Of a DNA stretch of 64,000 bases, positions 9,801-24,800 are shown in pieces. The stretch is from Lytechinus pictus. Lineage: Eukaryota; Echinodermata; Echinoidea; Temnopleuroida; Toxopneustidae. Each line of letters begins with the position of its first letter. Positions within the stretch are counted from its first letter, which is position 1. The stretch is from NCBI RefSeq assembly GCF_037042905.1, contig NC_087253.1, positions 20,849,001-20,913,000 of the forward strand, given 5' to 3'. Position numbers and translations under genes: made by a program. The notes beneath the pieces are model-generated. The model did not search any database and was not told the origin of the DNA. It saw only the letters and a list, made by a program, of their open reading frames with translations.

Positions 9801-12800
9801 GAATCCACAATTTCTATAACAGATTTGCTATCAGCCAATCAGATTGAAGGATTTCGGTAGCTTTTAACAAATGATTCAAATTGAAGGTGGTTCTCACCTG
9901 GATCTTTTATCACCTGCGATGAGGTTTCCGAATTCTCCCAGGATGTAACCTCCAACCTTGACCATGTTTTCGTGACATGCTGGAGCTTGAAGGGCCTGGA
10001 AAAATATGGGTAAGATACATATATAAAAAAAAGAGTTGATTCCCTTTGTCACAGGATGACAGAGCTACTGACACGTATGGGGTTGCAGCAAACAACAATT
10101 TCACGAGAAAGTCTTTAATATCAAGGTTAATTGACACCATATAATGGGTGATCTAGGTCTGGTTCATTTCCATAAACTGAAATTCACATTTTTTCTGCAA
10201 TACAAAAAACATAAAAAAATCATGGAATGCTGCGAGAATAAATAATTCAGAGATTTTATTAAAAAACACAATTCTTCCAGGCAAAAAAAATTAACTTACC
10301 AAGAATACAGAGAAAATCATTCAAAACAAAGCAAAATCCAATAAACCTCGTCTCCTAACTGACATAATCAAACAGACTCACATCTGTGCATTATTTGTTA
10401 TATATTTACATCAAAGACCGTCTTTGCTGCATATACCTTTACCTCTTTGCTGTTGATGACGATCTGTATGACTCTATACCAAACCTCATCACTGATACAA
10501 TCGCATGCCAGTAACCCACTCACAGCTGTGCATTATTTGTTTTATAGTTACCTCAAAGACCGTCTTTGCTGCATAACTCTGTACCTCTTCGCTGTTGATG
10601 ATGATCCGTATGACTCTATACCAAACCTCCTCACTGATGTAATCAAACACACTCGCAACAGGGCATTATTTGTTTTATATTTATCTCAAAGACTGTCTTT
10701 GCTGCAAAACCCTATACCTCTTTGCTGTTGATGACGAACTGTATGACCCCATACCACACCTCCTCACTGACATACTCAAACACACTCACATCTGTGCATC
10801 ATTTGTTTTATTTTTACCTCAAATACTGTCTTTGCTGCCTAACCCTGTAGTAGTGAACCTCTTCACTGTTGATGACGATCCGTATATCTTATTACCACAC
10901 CTCTTCACTGACATAACTCACTCACATCTGTGCATCATTTGTTTTATATTTACCTCAAAGACTGTCTTTGCTGCATAACCCTGTACCTCTTCGCTGTTGA
11001 TGACGATCTGTATAACTTATTACCACACCTCTTCACTGACATACTCAAACACACTCGCAACTGGGCATTATTTGTTTTATATTTACCTCAAAGACTGTCT
11101 TTGCTGCATAACCCTGTACCTCTTCGCTGTTGATGACGATCCGTATAACTTATTACCACACCTCTTCACTGACATACTCAAACACACTCGCAACTGGGCA
11201 TTATTTGTTATATATTTACCTCAAAGACTGTCTTTGCTGCATAACCCTGTACCTCTTCGCTGTTGATGACGATCTGTATGACTCTATACCACACCTCTTC
11301 ACTGACGTAATCACCAGCAATCCTGATCAGATTGAGAATCGTATCCACGTACCACGTGTAGTTACTAGCGTATTTCTCGGCTAAAATGGCCACTTTCAGT
11401 ACCTGGGGAGAATCAAATAGACAGTGATATACACAACAGCTGTTATAAGCTACTGAAATACTTGCATCTGATTGGCTCAGAACAATAAAAAGGAAACAAA
11501 TATTTTTAAAATATAGAAATGAAAATGGAAAAGAAATGGCTGAGAACAAATGAAATGAAAAGAACATTGAAATGTTATAGAAATGAAAATGAAAAAGAAT
11601 AACAAAAAGATACTATAATAGTAATAATTCTTCAGCTTATTTAGCATTTGTATTGATATAAATCAATATAGAGTTTTACAAAAAAAAGGTACAAATATCA
11701 TATATAATTATTTAACCCCCCCCCCCCCCCCAAAGTGTTCATTTTTATTTTATTCTAGATTGAAGAGATATTTGGGGTTGCGAAAATTGGAAATAGCAAA
11801 AATTTCAAAAAAGTTCACATACTTCAAATAGATAGAATACACAATAAGCTTCCCACAAAAGACAAATAAAACAAACCAAAATAGCTGAAAGCAACTAAAA
11901 AGCTGAATGCTCACACCCCTGAATATTTGAGTGCTTTCTTGAAGGATTCAATTGTTATACCTTGCCCATATAGACAATGTCCTTACCATTTCTTCCCTAA
12001 TGGAGTAGTCTGCCTTCTCTAGATATATAAGCATCTCCCCGACGATCTGGTCTGCGTTTGATTTATCACACATGGCGTAAAGCAGGTCTACGGCTCGTTG
12101 GCGCACACTTACATCACGCTCCGTCTGGTTATGATCAAAATCAAAACATTTGAATTAATAGGTGAGTAATCAAAATATTACGCAACACATGATATTCCCA
12201 AGTTGTTTAACCTTCTTATTTGGACTCATTTCAAAGCCGTGGGAAAGGGGGGGGGGGAGATTCTACCCTCCCTGAGATCTCGGCCATCAACCGCGCAAGT
12301 GCCACAAAAATTTGCACAGTGGTAGTGTGTGATGTAATCTGCAAGGCTGCATGGGTAATTTTTCCTAACAATTATTGCAATTGCAAATCTATCAGTGAAC
12401 TAATCATGTACTTATGTTTATTTCAATCTACTCTACTGCTGTACGTGTGTTTAATCAAAATGAATGAATCAGGAAATCAGGAAATCTTACCAGAAACCAC
12501 AAACCCAAGAAGTATGATAGAATTGCAAACACAGATGTGTGGGCATGTGTAACAATTCAAAATACCAGTCTCTTATAAACAGAATACCACTTTTTTTTTT
12601 ACTTATTATTGTGCATTTTCCATAAGTTTTCGACTAGGATCACATGGCACTATTAAACAATTATATATAAATGTTATCTTTTGGTAGTCAATGGCCCGTA
12701 TTCTGAAGTCAGGTTTAACTTAGACCACGATCTAACTTTGTGCTAAAATTATGGGAAGCCAAAAATTAAAGAATTCTGTTTATATTGTATATCTCTTATG

Positions 12801-15800
12801 TTTACTATTTTGTTTCCTGTTGCTTTCATCATGAAGAAAAATACTTTGTAATACTTCAGTTACCATTCCCAGACAATTATGAACAATTTGAGTGTCAAAT
12901 GAGTTAAGAAATTGGATGTGTACTGTTAGGGATTTGTGCCCCACTTGGCTCTCCATAGTTAAACCACAACTTTAAACCAGGGTTTATTTTAAACCTGAGT
13001 TCAGGGCCCCATCTTACAAAGAGTTGAAATTGATCCCATCAGTTGCAACTATGGAAAGCCAGCAACATATGCATGTTTATTTTCAAAAATTTCGAGATAT
13101 GAATGTATATCCATAAATTAATAGATTTTCTTGAGAAATTGGTGAGATCTCTGTTTACAAAGGACATTTTGCAAATTTCCTGTAGAAAAAATCATGACAC
13201 TGATGGATTTCCATAGAGTTACGATTGATTGGATCGATCATAACTCTTTGTAAGACGGGGCCCAGAATACCAGCCATAGTATTGGATTCCACTCCATACA
13301 CCAAAAAATCTGTTTACCTTGAGGGCCGTGACAACTGTGTCTAGATGTTTCTTGACTGCTTCTCTTGAGAATTCAGATGAAGCTAGTAGACACATACTCT
13401 CAAGAGCAAGATACCTGCGAGAAAAAGAGATAATAATTAATAAATCTTTGATTCGTAACTATGATGGTGGTCCACAAGTCTGCGCACCTAACGATTTTGA
13501 GTTAAGATTTAACATGGATTTTCATCTTTTCATTTTAGCTCACACTTGTATGACATGCTAGGATTCATCTTCCTACACCAGGGGGTGTTGCAAGAAAATA
13601 TTTGCATTCAATCGCAAATTTCAGATGAAATTTTACACGTGATATATCCATTTTAACTAAGTCATTTGTACTTGTTGATGCAAGAAACAGACCATCAAGT
13701 GATTGGAAATTTGCAATGAAATGCATGACTTTCAATGATTTTTTAGACCTAAAATTGACTTGCGATCAACTTTTTTGCAACACCCCACAATATTCATGAC
13801 AACGATAATGTAATTAAATTCGATTCAGTTAAAACTCGTATAATCACCTATTCATTTCTATGTTTTGTAATTTAATATTTTGTCTTAAATGCATAATGGT
13901 TACTGAACTCTGACATATTGGCAAACCTTCTTGTAGGATGCGTTCAGACTCACCTCAAATTTGTTTCTCTGTGTTGTAGGAACTGACCTAGTTGATTACA
14001 CGCTCTCACCAGCAAGGAGGGCTCACTAAAATATAAAGATGGATAAATACATCATTAGCTGTGTGGACAGGACCTGCAATATAGGCAATTCTTAGAATTG
14101 CAATCAGTATTGATCATTTTGAAAACAATTTTAGATGAATGAACATCTACACAATGTTGCCTAATTGACTTTTGTATAATTGGATGCAATTACATTGCTG
14201 TCCCATGGCCAAAGGAAGCAACTCAGATTTACTTCTATTCATATAACCATGGACTTTCACGTTTTGCACAAATCATTTTAACGAACTTTTTATAAGTAAT
14301 TGGAGCTCACTAAAGTGGAAATATTCACAAAAAAAGAACATACCTATACCAATAATTGTGAAAAAGATGTAGGATATTACAATTTCATAAATTTACAGGA
14401 AAATTTCAAAGTGTAAACTTTTTTTTGATACACACTATAGTTCTTTCTTATTCTTACCTGTCATGGTGGATGATGAGGTTAATAGCCTCAAACAGGACGG
14501 CATTCTTGGAGTTGGAATGCTGGACTTTCTTGGACTTTGGTGGCTCCTAAATCAAAATTACAACAACAAAAAAGTGAAATAGTAACCCAACTTTCAAAAA
14601 CAGATATCAGGAAATAGGTGGCTCCAGTGCCAGGACCCTTGGTGGGTGTTTAGAAGATACGAATGACTTTACAAACTGATGGTGAGCCTTTCTTGTGGTA
14701 AACGATTTTCATGGTGTTGATTTATTTTCGAAGGGTCACAAGTCATTCGTAAGTCGATTGTACATGTAAACTTTAAACAGCCAATCACAATCAAGGTTTT
14801 CAGTGGCAGTTACAATAATGGCAGACTCTGTATGCATTTTTCTGATCATTTTTTATGATTCCAATGCATTTTTATCAAAAATCTATTGAGAATTTATAGA
14901 GTGTATTATAAACAATCTTAAGATAATTTTGAGAGTTTTATCAATAATCTTACAGCAAGAACTAAGCTTCACTGTTTGAAGTAACTTTCACAAACATGAT
15001 ATGGATATTTTGTAAGCAAAAATTTTCCATCAGCACATTCTTTTCTTCTTCAAAAATTGAATAAAATAAAGCAAAGTCAGATTTTACTCGGGTTAGTCAA
15101 ATTACTACAAGCAGCAGACAGTGAAGAAATACATTTTTTTTGTGTACCTGTGCTTTGTTGAGTATTGTTTCCAGACACTCGGTGAGTCGACCCCGGAGGG
15201 CTGGGTCATCTGGCGGTCCATAGAGCTGTAGCAATCTCAGGAGCTTGACAGCCAACCAGGGGGCGGGAACAAAGTAATATGTATAGTCCTGAAGGTCTGT
15301 GTATGATGATGTAACAATCTGGGGGGAGAAGATAATTCAATTCAACTCATCTCTTTAGCATCTATCAAAACCCATGCATACACAAGACAAGTGACAGCCT
15401 CGCCTGCAATACCCAATTCAATATAGCAGCAATGGTGAGTTCGAAAACAATATGAATTATTTAAAAAAACACTTAATATAATACTAAGTTCATGGGCCCT
15501 AAATGACCTTTGACCTTAATCAATCATGTAAACTGAAACTCGTGCAAGATGATCAGTGATACATGATTACTTCATTGTCCAAGTTTCATGAACTAAATCA
15601 ATATACTTTCAAAGCTATAACATTTCAAAAACTAAATCTTGGTTAAGATTTCAATGGTGACGATGCCATCAAAACAGCGGCTCCTATGGTCTCCCTTTGT
15701 TATGAAGGTGAGACAAAAATGACAAAAGGCTACAACATACACTGAAAATGAAGCGGATGCAGGGAGTCGGAAAAGACCATGGACCTATCAGAGCCAATTA

Positions 15801-18800
15801 AATAATTAAATTGTACAATTAAAATATTACAATAACCAAAAAAAGTACAGTAGTACAGTAACAAACATAAAGTTCTGAATTATTCCCCCCCCCCCCTATA
15901 TTCCAATTAAATGGGAGAGAAACTCACTCTACTGAGCCTGGAGACAGCTAACTGAATGCAGCCTTTGTAATCTTCTGGATTCTTTAAGCACAGATCATAG
16001 ATGAGACTGGATCCCGCCGTCGCCACGCCCTAGGAAAAACAAATCAAGAGAAGAATTACAAGTAGAGGTGTCGTGGTGTAGTGGTTCAGTCACTTGACTC
16101 TTCAACCAGGGGTCGAAGGTTTAAACCCTATCTGGCGCTATGTCCTTTGGCAATGGCAAGCCATGTTTGCCACTCTCCACCCAGGTGTTCAATGGGTGCC
16201 CGGTAGGATGTGGACACCAATATGATTAGATTCCAATCAAACTAACAAAAACACAATTTTAGCAGACATATACATCTTAGATGTTGGCATTGCTGGCTTT
16301 CCAAAGTTGTAGTTCATTGGAACAGTCGCAACTCTTTGTAAGACCGGGTCCCAGGTGTCATAGCCTGACAATATTTTTTTTTTAATCTTCGGGGACTACT
16401 CTTTACAACTCACTACCTTAATCTGCAACATTGGATAAGCTTTAACACTGCAATGAATGAGGATTTTACGGGGCTTTTTTTTTTATAGTTTCTACGGCTC
16501 TTTTGAGCATTTTGGGGGCATTATTGCCCTGAGTTTTCAAGTATTTTTTCTCCCTGGTGACAGCCCCTTGAGAATTGACTCACCATATGTGAATCACTGA
16601 TAAGGTGTATGACTCTGGATGTCCATTCCCCGCTGGGTATCGATTCACTAGACGTACGGTAGAGACGGAGTAAACAAAGTGATGCGCTCTGCTTCACTTG
16701 GTCTATGGTGTCACTGGGTTGGAAAGGGAAAGAAGTTTATAGCATCGTTAGAGATTTCAAATAGAAATTCAAATCTTTTATTTATACCTGTCATCGCTAT
16801 CAGAATGATTAGGCCTTCTCCTCCTCCTTCTCCCCATCCTTCGCATCCTCTTCATCCCTCTCCTTTCCTTTTTCTTTCTTCCCATAATTTTCCTCTGCCT
16901 CCTCTTTTTTTTTCCATTTCCTTCTCCATGTCCTCCTCCTCCCCTTCCACCTACCCTTCTCTTCCTCTCCCTCCACCTAATCTTCCCCTCCTTCTTTCCC
17001 TCCAACCAATCCCCTTCCTCTCCACCCTCTCCATACCTCCCCCTTCCTTGTCACCATCCTCCTCCATTACCTTCTCCTTTTTTCTTTTACTTTTACTCTC
17101 CCTCTTCCCTTTCCTTTCCCTATTCATATATTTCTATTCATTTTCCCCCGCCTGTCCTGCTCCCCCTCCTCCTCCTCCATCTCCCCTCCCCCCTCCTCCT
17201 TCTCCTCTCCACCCCTCCCCTCTCCTCCTCCTCCTTCTTCCCTCTCCCAGACCTGCCAACCTCTGGGAATGAAAAACTGTATTCTGTGATTAAAAAAACT
17301 GTATTTTTCCCAAAAAAAGTGTATTTCACAATAAAATGCTTGGCGCAATAGCTCATCGCGGCGCTCAAGCTGCATGCAGGCTAAAATGCGCACTGCTCTT
17401 GCAGATGAAAAAAAAACATTAAAACATGTGTATATCTTCACCCTGGTTTGAACAAAATGATTGAAAAAAAAAACAAGTTACCTGAAATTACATTGATCTA
17501 ATAACCATATTTGTGCACGTTTTATGAAATAAGAGACATATAGAGATTATTTTTCTCAATAAATTACGATTTAGTTTAAAAAAAAAAAAACGTATTTTTC
17601 AAAGAAAAAACGTACTGCCGTATTTTGGGTACTGGTTGGCAGGTCTGCTCTCCCCCCTCCCTCCCCACACTACCTCCTCCTCTCTCCTCTCCCTTGCCCC
17701 CCCCCCCTCCTCCCCCTCCCTCCTCCTTCTTCTCCACTCCCCTCCCTCCTCCTCCTCTCTTATCACCATCACCCTCCTCCTCCTCCCTCTTCATCTCTCC
17801 TCCTGCTCATTATTACCAATCCTCATCTATCCCCTCCATCCCATCACACGACTATGGGTACTTACGCTGATACAAGTAGATTTGGTACATCTTTGCCTAG
17901 TTTTTCTGCCATGGATTGGCTGCCAATGTTGGCTATACAATGGAGAGCCAGGTTAATAAACACTGCATTCCTACTTTGAAGGTCCTTCTTTATCGTCTGA
18001 ATAACCAGATTCATCAGTTCGTTGTTCTCGCTCACGAGCACCGAGATGAACAGGTAACCCTACAAGAAAAGAAAGGATAAGATCCCAGCCATGGCGTAAT
18101 TTCCTTCAGCAAGAAATTTATCCACATTGTACTGCACTCAACCCAGGTGAGGTGAATGGGTACCCGGTAGGAAGAAATTCTGTGAATGCTTGAGTGATGA
18201 GGCAGCCCAGCTAAAGCCGGGGTAATAATAGCAGGGCCTGCTGGGAGAACAGTTTTCAGAACTGAAGTGGCTTCCCTGGGTAAATATACCTATATTATTA
18301 TTATCTTTATTGGCCTTTCTTTCTGTAGCAAAAATCAGCAAAAGTGTCACTTTGAGGACCCTGCAGATACTTCTGACATTCAAATACAATTTCTGATAAA
18401 TCAAAGGTACAACCTTGAAATTACTATCATACATGTATAACCCCTCCCCTCCAACATGCAATGCCCACAGTGAGAATGTTTTGTACAATATAGCTTGTGC
18501 CATATAACATTTTGATGGTAGTGATTTTTGGCACATCAGAATAATAAACACACTGCCACTCCATGCTAATCACCTGACGACATTGCTTCAGTTCTGGTGC
18601 AAGTTATTTCATATACTTGTCAACATGAAATAAGTGATAAATCACCAATACTGTCAAAGAAATATAAATGAAGAAAAACTAGTATTTGTTCTTTTTTTAA
18701 ATCATATTACATGTACCTGCACTACCTTCAAAGCTACCTACATTTATTTATCAGTTATTTCTTTTTTATCCTATTTTAATAAAATCATATTTTCTTTGAA

Positions 18801-21800
18801 ATTTTTAAAACATACTAAATATCATCATTCTTACAAGTTTCAAAAATCCTATTTCTAGGGGAAAAATCCTATGTACAATGTAGTGTCACTTGACTCACTT
18901 CCCCCTTAAAAATCCTACTATTTGGCAGCTCTGGGCCCCATTTTACAAAGAGTTGCGATTGCATGCATGTTTGTTCAAAAAGTTTTCTAGATATGAATAT
19001 ATATCCATTGATTCATTGATTTCTTGACAATTTGGTGTGTTCTCCTTTGTTTACAAGGGACATTTCACAAATTTCCTGTAGAAAAAATTATGACACTGAT
19101 GGATTTCCATAGAGTTACGATTGATTGGATCAATCGTGACTCTTTGTAAGACAGGGCCCTGTACCTTCAAGAACGATAGAAAAGAGAAATGAATACTAAC
19201 TATTTGTTTTTCTGTGTATCTGTTTCCACTGAGTAAGTTGACTGCCTCCATGTGCCCAAAATCAATGTCATGACCGAGCAGGAATATGAAGAGGAGTTTG
19301 CACACATATTTCTTCTTCTGATACCCATCCAGCGTTTTGTCACCTGAAATGAAACAAAAAGAAAAACTGATCGTTGGTCCACGGCTTTCTGGGGAGCGTT
19401 TCATGAAAGGACTTGTCAAAATGGCTCAGAGGTGTTATCCCAAAGTAAAGGTTTATCCGACAGTTACTATTAAATGTAACAGTGCTTCCCAGAAAACCAA
19501 AATCAGTAAAGACGTCAGATCTGACTTGCCAGACAAAAATGTAGATGAAATTACCCCCAATTCTATTCGCTCTCTCTCTCTCTCTCTTTTTCTCTCTTAC
19601 CTTCCTTTCTGTTCGTCTCCTCTCCTGATCTACTATCGAATACATTGAAAACAAAATCTCATCAAGGGATTTTCTGAAGTTAATTGGCTGGTGTATGAAT
19701 TATTCATGACATTCACTACATACAAGCATGCTAGTTCCTTCCACACCCAACAGATAAAAAAAAATACTTGGTATTTTCAAGTGAGAAGAAAGCAAAGTAC
19801 ATCGCTTGTAACACTCCAAAAAGGAAATACCAACAAGTGTACTTTTCAAACTCATTGGCCACTGCATGCGCCTTATTATTCTTGATACATGCACATTTTT
19901 CATATGAAATATACTGTGAAGCTGTTTTTTTTTTTTTTTAATATACATGCAAATTTGATCTTTGTATAAGACAGTAGGGAAGATGCTTGAAATAAAATGT
20001 TATCTTTCTCCAAAAAAAAATGCTTGGAAGAATTCTGTAACTTTTTTTCCTGGACAAAGAAATAACAGAGTATGGGACTATAAGTGCTGTAAAAAGAAGT
20101 GGAAATTATCTCTAATTCTAGAAGGTTTATTCAAGACATCATCATGTTGCATCCCGAGTATTGAGGCCATCAAGAACTTTTGCTTTTACAAAGTAATCAT
20201 TTTAAAATTAGAGACGAGCGGCAGAGGGATAGTCAAATAAACTTTCTCCTGGTGGGTGTTTCATAAAGCTGTTCGTAAGTTAAGAGCGACTTTAAGAACG
20301 ACTGGTGATCCTTTCTTGTGGTAGATGATATTCACTATTAAATGTTTATTGGTGATTATTTAGTGTGTATTAAAGAACGGTTCACCAGTCATTCTTAAAG
20401 TCGCTTTTAACTTTAATATACGAACAGCTTTATGAAACACCCATGGTCCGGGGTGGACTTTCCCTTAAATGTAGATTATGATAAGAGAAAGGTGCAGCAT
20501 TTTCCATCCTAACCTGTAAAGCCTCATGAATATTCATGTTCATCTTGGGTATCTGATTACCGCGACATAATTCGGCATGTAATTGATTTGCACGGATGGA
20601 GATGCGATCCTCGCAAACAACGAGGCAAGCCAACCTCGTGCTCCAATCCATCCCAGTCATTTCAGCCTTTGTTCTCCCGGTATTGATTTTGTCTTCACGA
20701 GCATTTAGACTGCAATTCAAGCAGGCCAGCTGAAGGCATTTTCCATTATGATGTTGCGTGTCAATTTAAAAAGAGGAAGACTTTTTAGATGTCTTGCACG
20801 CCGAAAGGAAATTTGACATTTCTTGCCTGGTTGGGTTTGAGGTCATATTAGATGGATTTATGGACACACATGTAGGAATCTGCGTATTATTGAGCCCAAG
20901 ACATGAATTGATAAAAAGTGACAAGAGAGGGGAGCGGGGAGTGGGTGAGAGGGGAGCGAGGAGTGGGTGTGGGGAGGGGGAAATGGAAGGACATGGGAGA
21001 GGGGGATGGGAGAGATGGGGAAAAAAGGGGGAGGGCAAGGGGAGAGTGGAAGGGGGAAGGGGAGAGGAGGGGGGAGAGGGGGAGAGGGGGAGAGGGGGAG
21101 AGGGGAGGAGAGAGGGGAGGGGAGAGGGGAGGAGAGGGGAGAGAGGGGAGGAGAGAGGGGAGGGGAGAGGGGAGGGGAGAGGGGAGGGGAGAGGGGAGGG
21201 GAGGGGAGAGGGGAGGGGGGAGGAGGGAGGGGAGGGGAGGGGGAAGGGGAAGGGAAAAGAGAGGAAGAAGGGAGGGGAGAGAGGGGTACACGTAGGGGAG
21301 AGTAGACAGGGGAGGGGAGCAGACACAAGAAGAGAAGGGGAGGGAAGGAAAGGGAAGAGAAAGGAGTGTGGGTTGACAGAAAGTGTGGGGTATCAAAAAT
21401 ATGAGTTAAAAAGTGGAGGGACAGAATGAAAATAAAGAAAGAGCAAGGGGGAGGGAGACAGAAAGACAGAAAGTGAGGTAGCACATCTTACCCCAATTAA
21501 GGGGAGGGGGCAGGGACGGTCAGTAAATTGTAATTTCTATTCTCTGTGTACTACATTAATGAAAATGAGTATCGGAACATACTGACAGCACTCCCGGATG
21601 ACAAAAAGAAAAGAAAACAAAGATTGGCAGCAAAATAGCAAGAAAAGAGATAAAAATGCTGTAAGGTAGAGTGAGAGATAAAGAAAGAGACGTGAGAAAA
21701 TGAAATATGAACAGCTACGATACATGTATGCTTGTGTATCATGTTTTCCAAGGGACGGAACCCGAGCCGACTCTTTCCACTCTAAATTATCAAATGGTTC

Positions 21801-24800
21801 CTGAAGGGATTAACAGACAATATACATGTCTTGTAGCAGTGTCCTATTTCACAACAAGATGGTCATTACATGCAGTTCCCTTTCACACTGGAAAACGGCT
21901 GCAATGTCGCCACAATTAAACTTGTATCCCTTCTAGGAAATTGCCAGCCCCAGCTTGGTTGTAAAATCTTAAATAAATGATTGGGTCAAGTCAAAATAGT
22001 TCATGCATTGCTGTTTCATATTTCATATATTTTTGTTGCATATTAAACACTTTTTCTGAGCACCTGAGACAGTCGTAACTGGGCAGTGAAAATTCGCTCT
22101 ACCCCAGACAATAATGGGAATATGGTTATATATTTCTCTCCCCCCTCCCAATAATCCTCACTCTTTCCCTTTCTCAATTCTCTCTCTTCGTCTCTCTCCT
22201 CCTCTACCACCCCCATCCTCGCTCTCCATCTCTTTTCCCTTTTCTCTCCTTGTCTCTCCATCTTTCTTTTTCTCTCTCTCTCTCTTCTGATCCTTTCCAA
22301 GTAGTACCACCGTATTTCATTAAACCATCCATCACTTTAGCAAGAGTTATTTGTTTCCAGGGAAGGAGGCCACTTCATGAGCTTCTTATTTGATGAAGCA
22401 GCCACAATAAGAGTCCATTATTATCCATTCACATTGCAAGAAATCATTGCATTGCAACACATGTATAATTTAATCATCTCAGGTAAAGCATTAGCCTAGC
22501 ACCAGCCAATGATATTATAGCAATGTATGGAAGATTATAGAACAGACAAAATGTATCGCCAATTGCCTTCATGACAAAGACCAATCTAGAACGTCTTTTT
22601 CGAAAATTAGAGTATCAAAACAGCAGTGCAGTTCTCGACTCTGGACAAACTTTTTTTAAACTTTGAATGAAACTGCTATACCATTTTACCCATTTTTGAC
22701 AAAGACCTCCCAGCATCTGTTCTTTGTCATTTGACGGGCAATTTCATTACATTGTTTTTTAATCCTTCATACGTCTTGGTCACAGAGCAAAAACTCCACT
22801 ATTCTGGTCTAAAGTGCACAATTTTTCATACATTGTTTTGGAACAGAAAGTAAACATGTTGATCGGTCATGTTAATTTGTGTTGTGGACAAGCATGAAAA
22901 TTTCAGAAATTTCCCAACATATATACACCTGTAGGCCTTCGTTGCCGTTATTAACTTATTATGGTCATGTATGTACGTTACACAAAGACAAACTTAACTG
23001 AAGAGTACAAAAGTATGGCACTCTCAAAAGGAAAACCTGAAACCAAATTACAGATCAAATACTTCTCTCCCATCAATCCCAATGATGCAAAATCATAGTA
23101 GACACATCCATACCAGCCCAATCAGGCAAAATACAAATAAATTTACAAGAACTTGTTCAGACCTCAAAATATCCAATAATTATTTCAAACATTCACAGGT
23201 ACCAAGGCCAGGGAAGCATTTCAGCAACACCTATTTCTGACAAGTTGTCAGATCTGAAAACTTTTGGACAAGCAGACTTTGTCAGATAAAACATCCAATA
23301 GGTCCTTTCAAGGGTAAATTGCCAATTCGTCCATTGCCAACTCGTAGTCTAATGCCATTCCATCCATCAACATTTCATCTAACAACCATTTGGTCCATTG
23401 CCATTTGGTCCAATCATTACTTCGCCTAATCACCAGTTCGCTTTATATGACCATCTCGTCTAATGACCAGTTGGTCTAGTATTCGTTTTATTTTCATTTG
23501 TTTTGCCCAAATAACACTTAGTCTAATTAGACCAATGGTATGGCTGTTGGACCAACTGGTTATTAGACAAAATGGTGAGTGGAGGAAATGGCAATTAGCC
23601 CATGTGGATGTTAGACACACTGATGGAAGACCAAATGATAGTACATGTAGACGAGTAGGCAATTGGACTAATTGGCATTGGACCAAATGAAAATACATCC
23701 TTTCAAGACACCAGGTCCGCAGATTGTTCTTGTGGTTTGTTTTGATTGAAGAACAACCAACAATATATTTGCATTTTTAAAGGAGAATGAAACCCTTGAA
23801 ACCAGCTGAGTTCATATCAAAGATAAAAATCAAAAAAACATATTGTTGAAAGCTTGAGGAAGATTGAATGAATAATAAGAAAGTTATGAGCATTTGAATA
23901 TTGAGATCACTAATGCCATGTAGATCTTCCCATTGGCAATGCGACCAAGATCTGTGATGTCACACACGTACAACTCCCTCATTACTTTAGTACTTATTTC
24001 ACTTATATTCTCACTTTTATAGAGTCTATCACAAGGTGAGGTGTTCTCTTTATGAGAGGACAAGTACAGATGTTTCACAACATTATATCATTGATGAATC
24101 GTTTGTCATATGATTAGAATGAGCAAAAAGAGATGTTTTGGGGTATATTTTCAGTGTCCAAAAGGGGAGAGTTGTTCATCTGTGACATCATAGATCTTGG
24201 TCGCATTGCCAATGGGAGGATCTCCATAGCATTAGTGATCTCGACATTCAAATGCTCATAACTCTTCTATTGCTAGTCCTATTTTACTCAAACTTTTGTT
24301 GATCTTATTCTTTGATTTTTCTGCTTTCACAAAAGCTAACTTGCTCCAAGAGTTTCATTCTCCTTTAATTTTTAAAACATAATAACACAGAATATACCAA
24401 GTATTATATCTGCGATTGGGGAGGTGTGACTACCCATATACCACTTTGTAGACAAAGAGAAAACCAAGTTTCATTTCTTATATAATAGGAAGATAATATG
24501 GTACACTACTGTGTATATATAAACACAGAATATTATCAGGGAGGTGTGAATATACCACTCTGTACAGACACAGCAAATACCAAATATCATTTATAATTGG
24601 TGAGGTGTGAATATCCCTACACCACTCTGTACAGACACAGGGAATACCAAATATCATTTATAATTGGTGAGGTGTGAATATCCCCTTTACCACTCTGTAT
24701 AGATGCAGGCAATACAAAATATCATTTATAATTGGTGAGGTGTGAATATCCCTACACCACTCTGTATACACACAGGACATACAGTACCAATTATTATTTC

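Noticed and set aside
20766..21484. Frames of 186-211 codons on both strands
   Set aside because: Low-complexity purine/pyrimidine tract.
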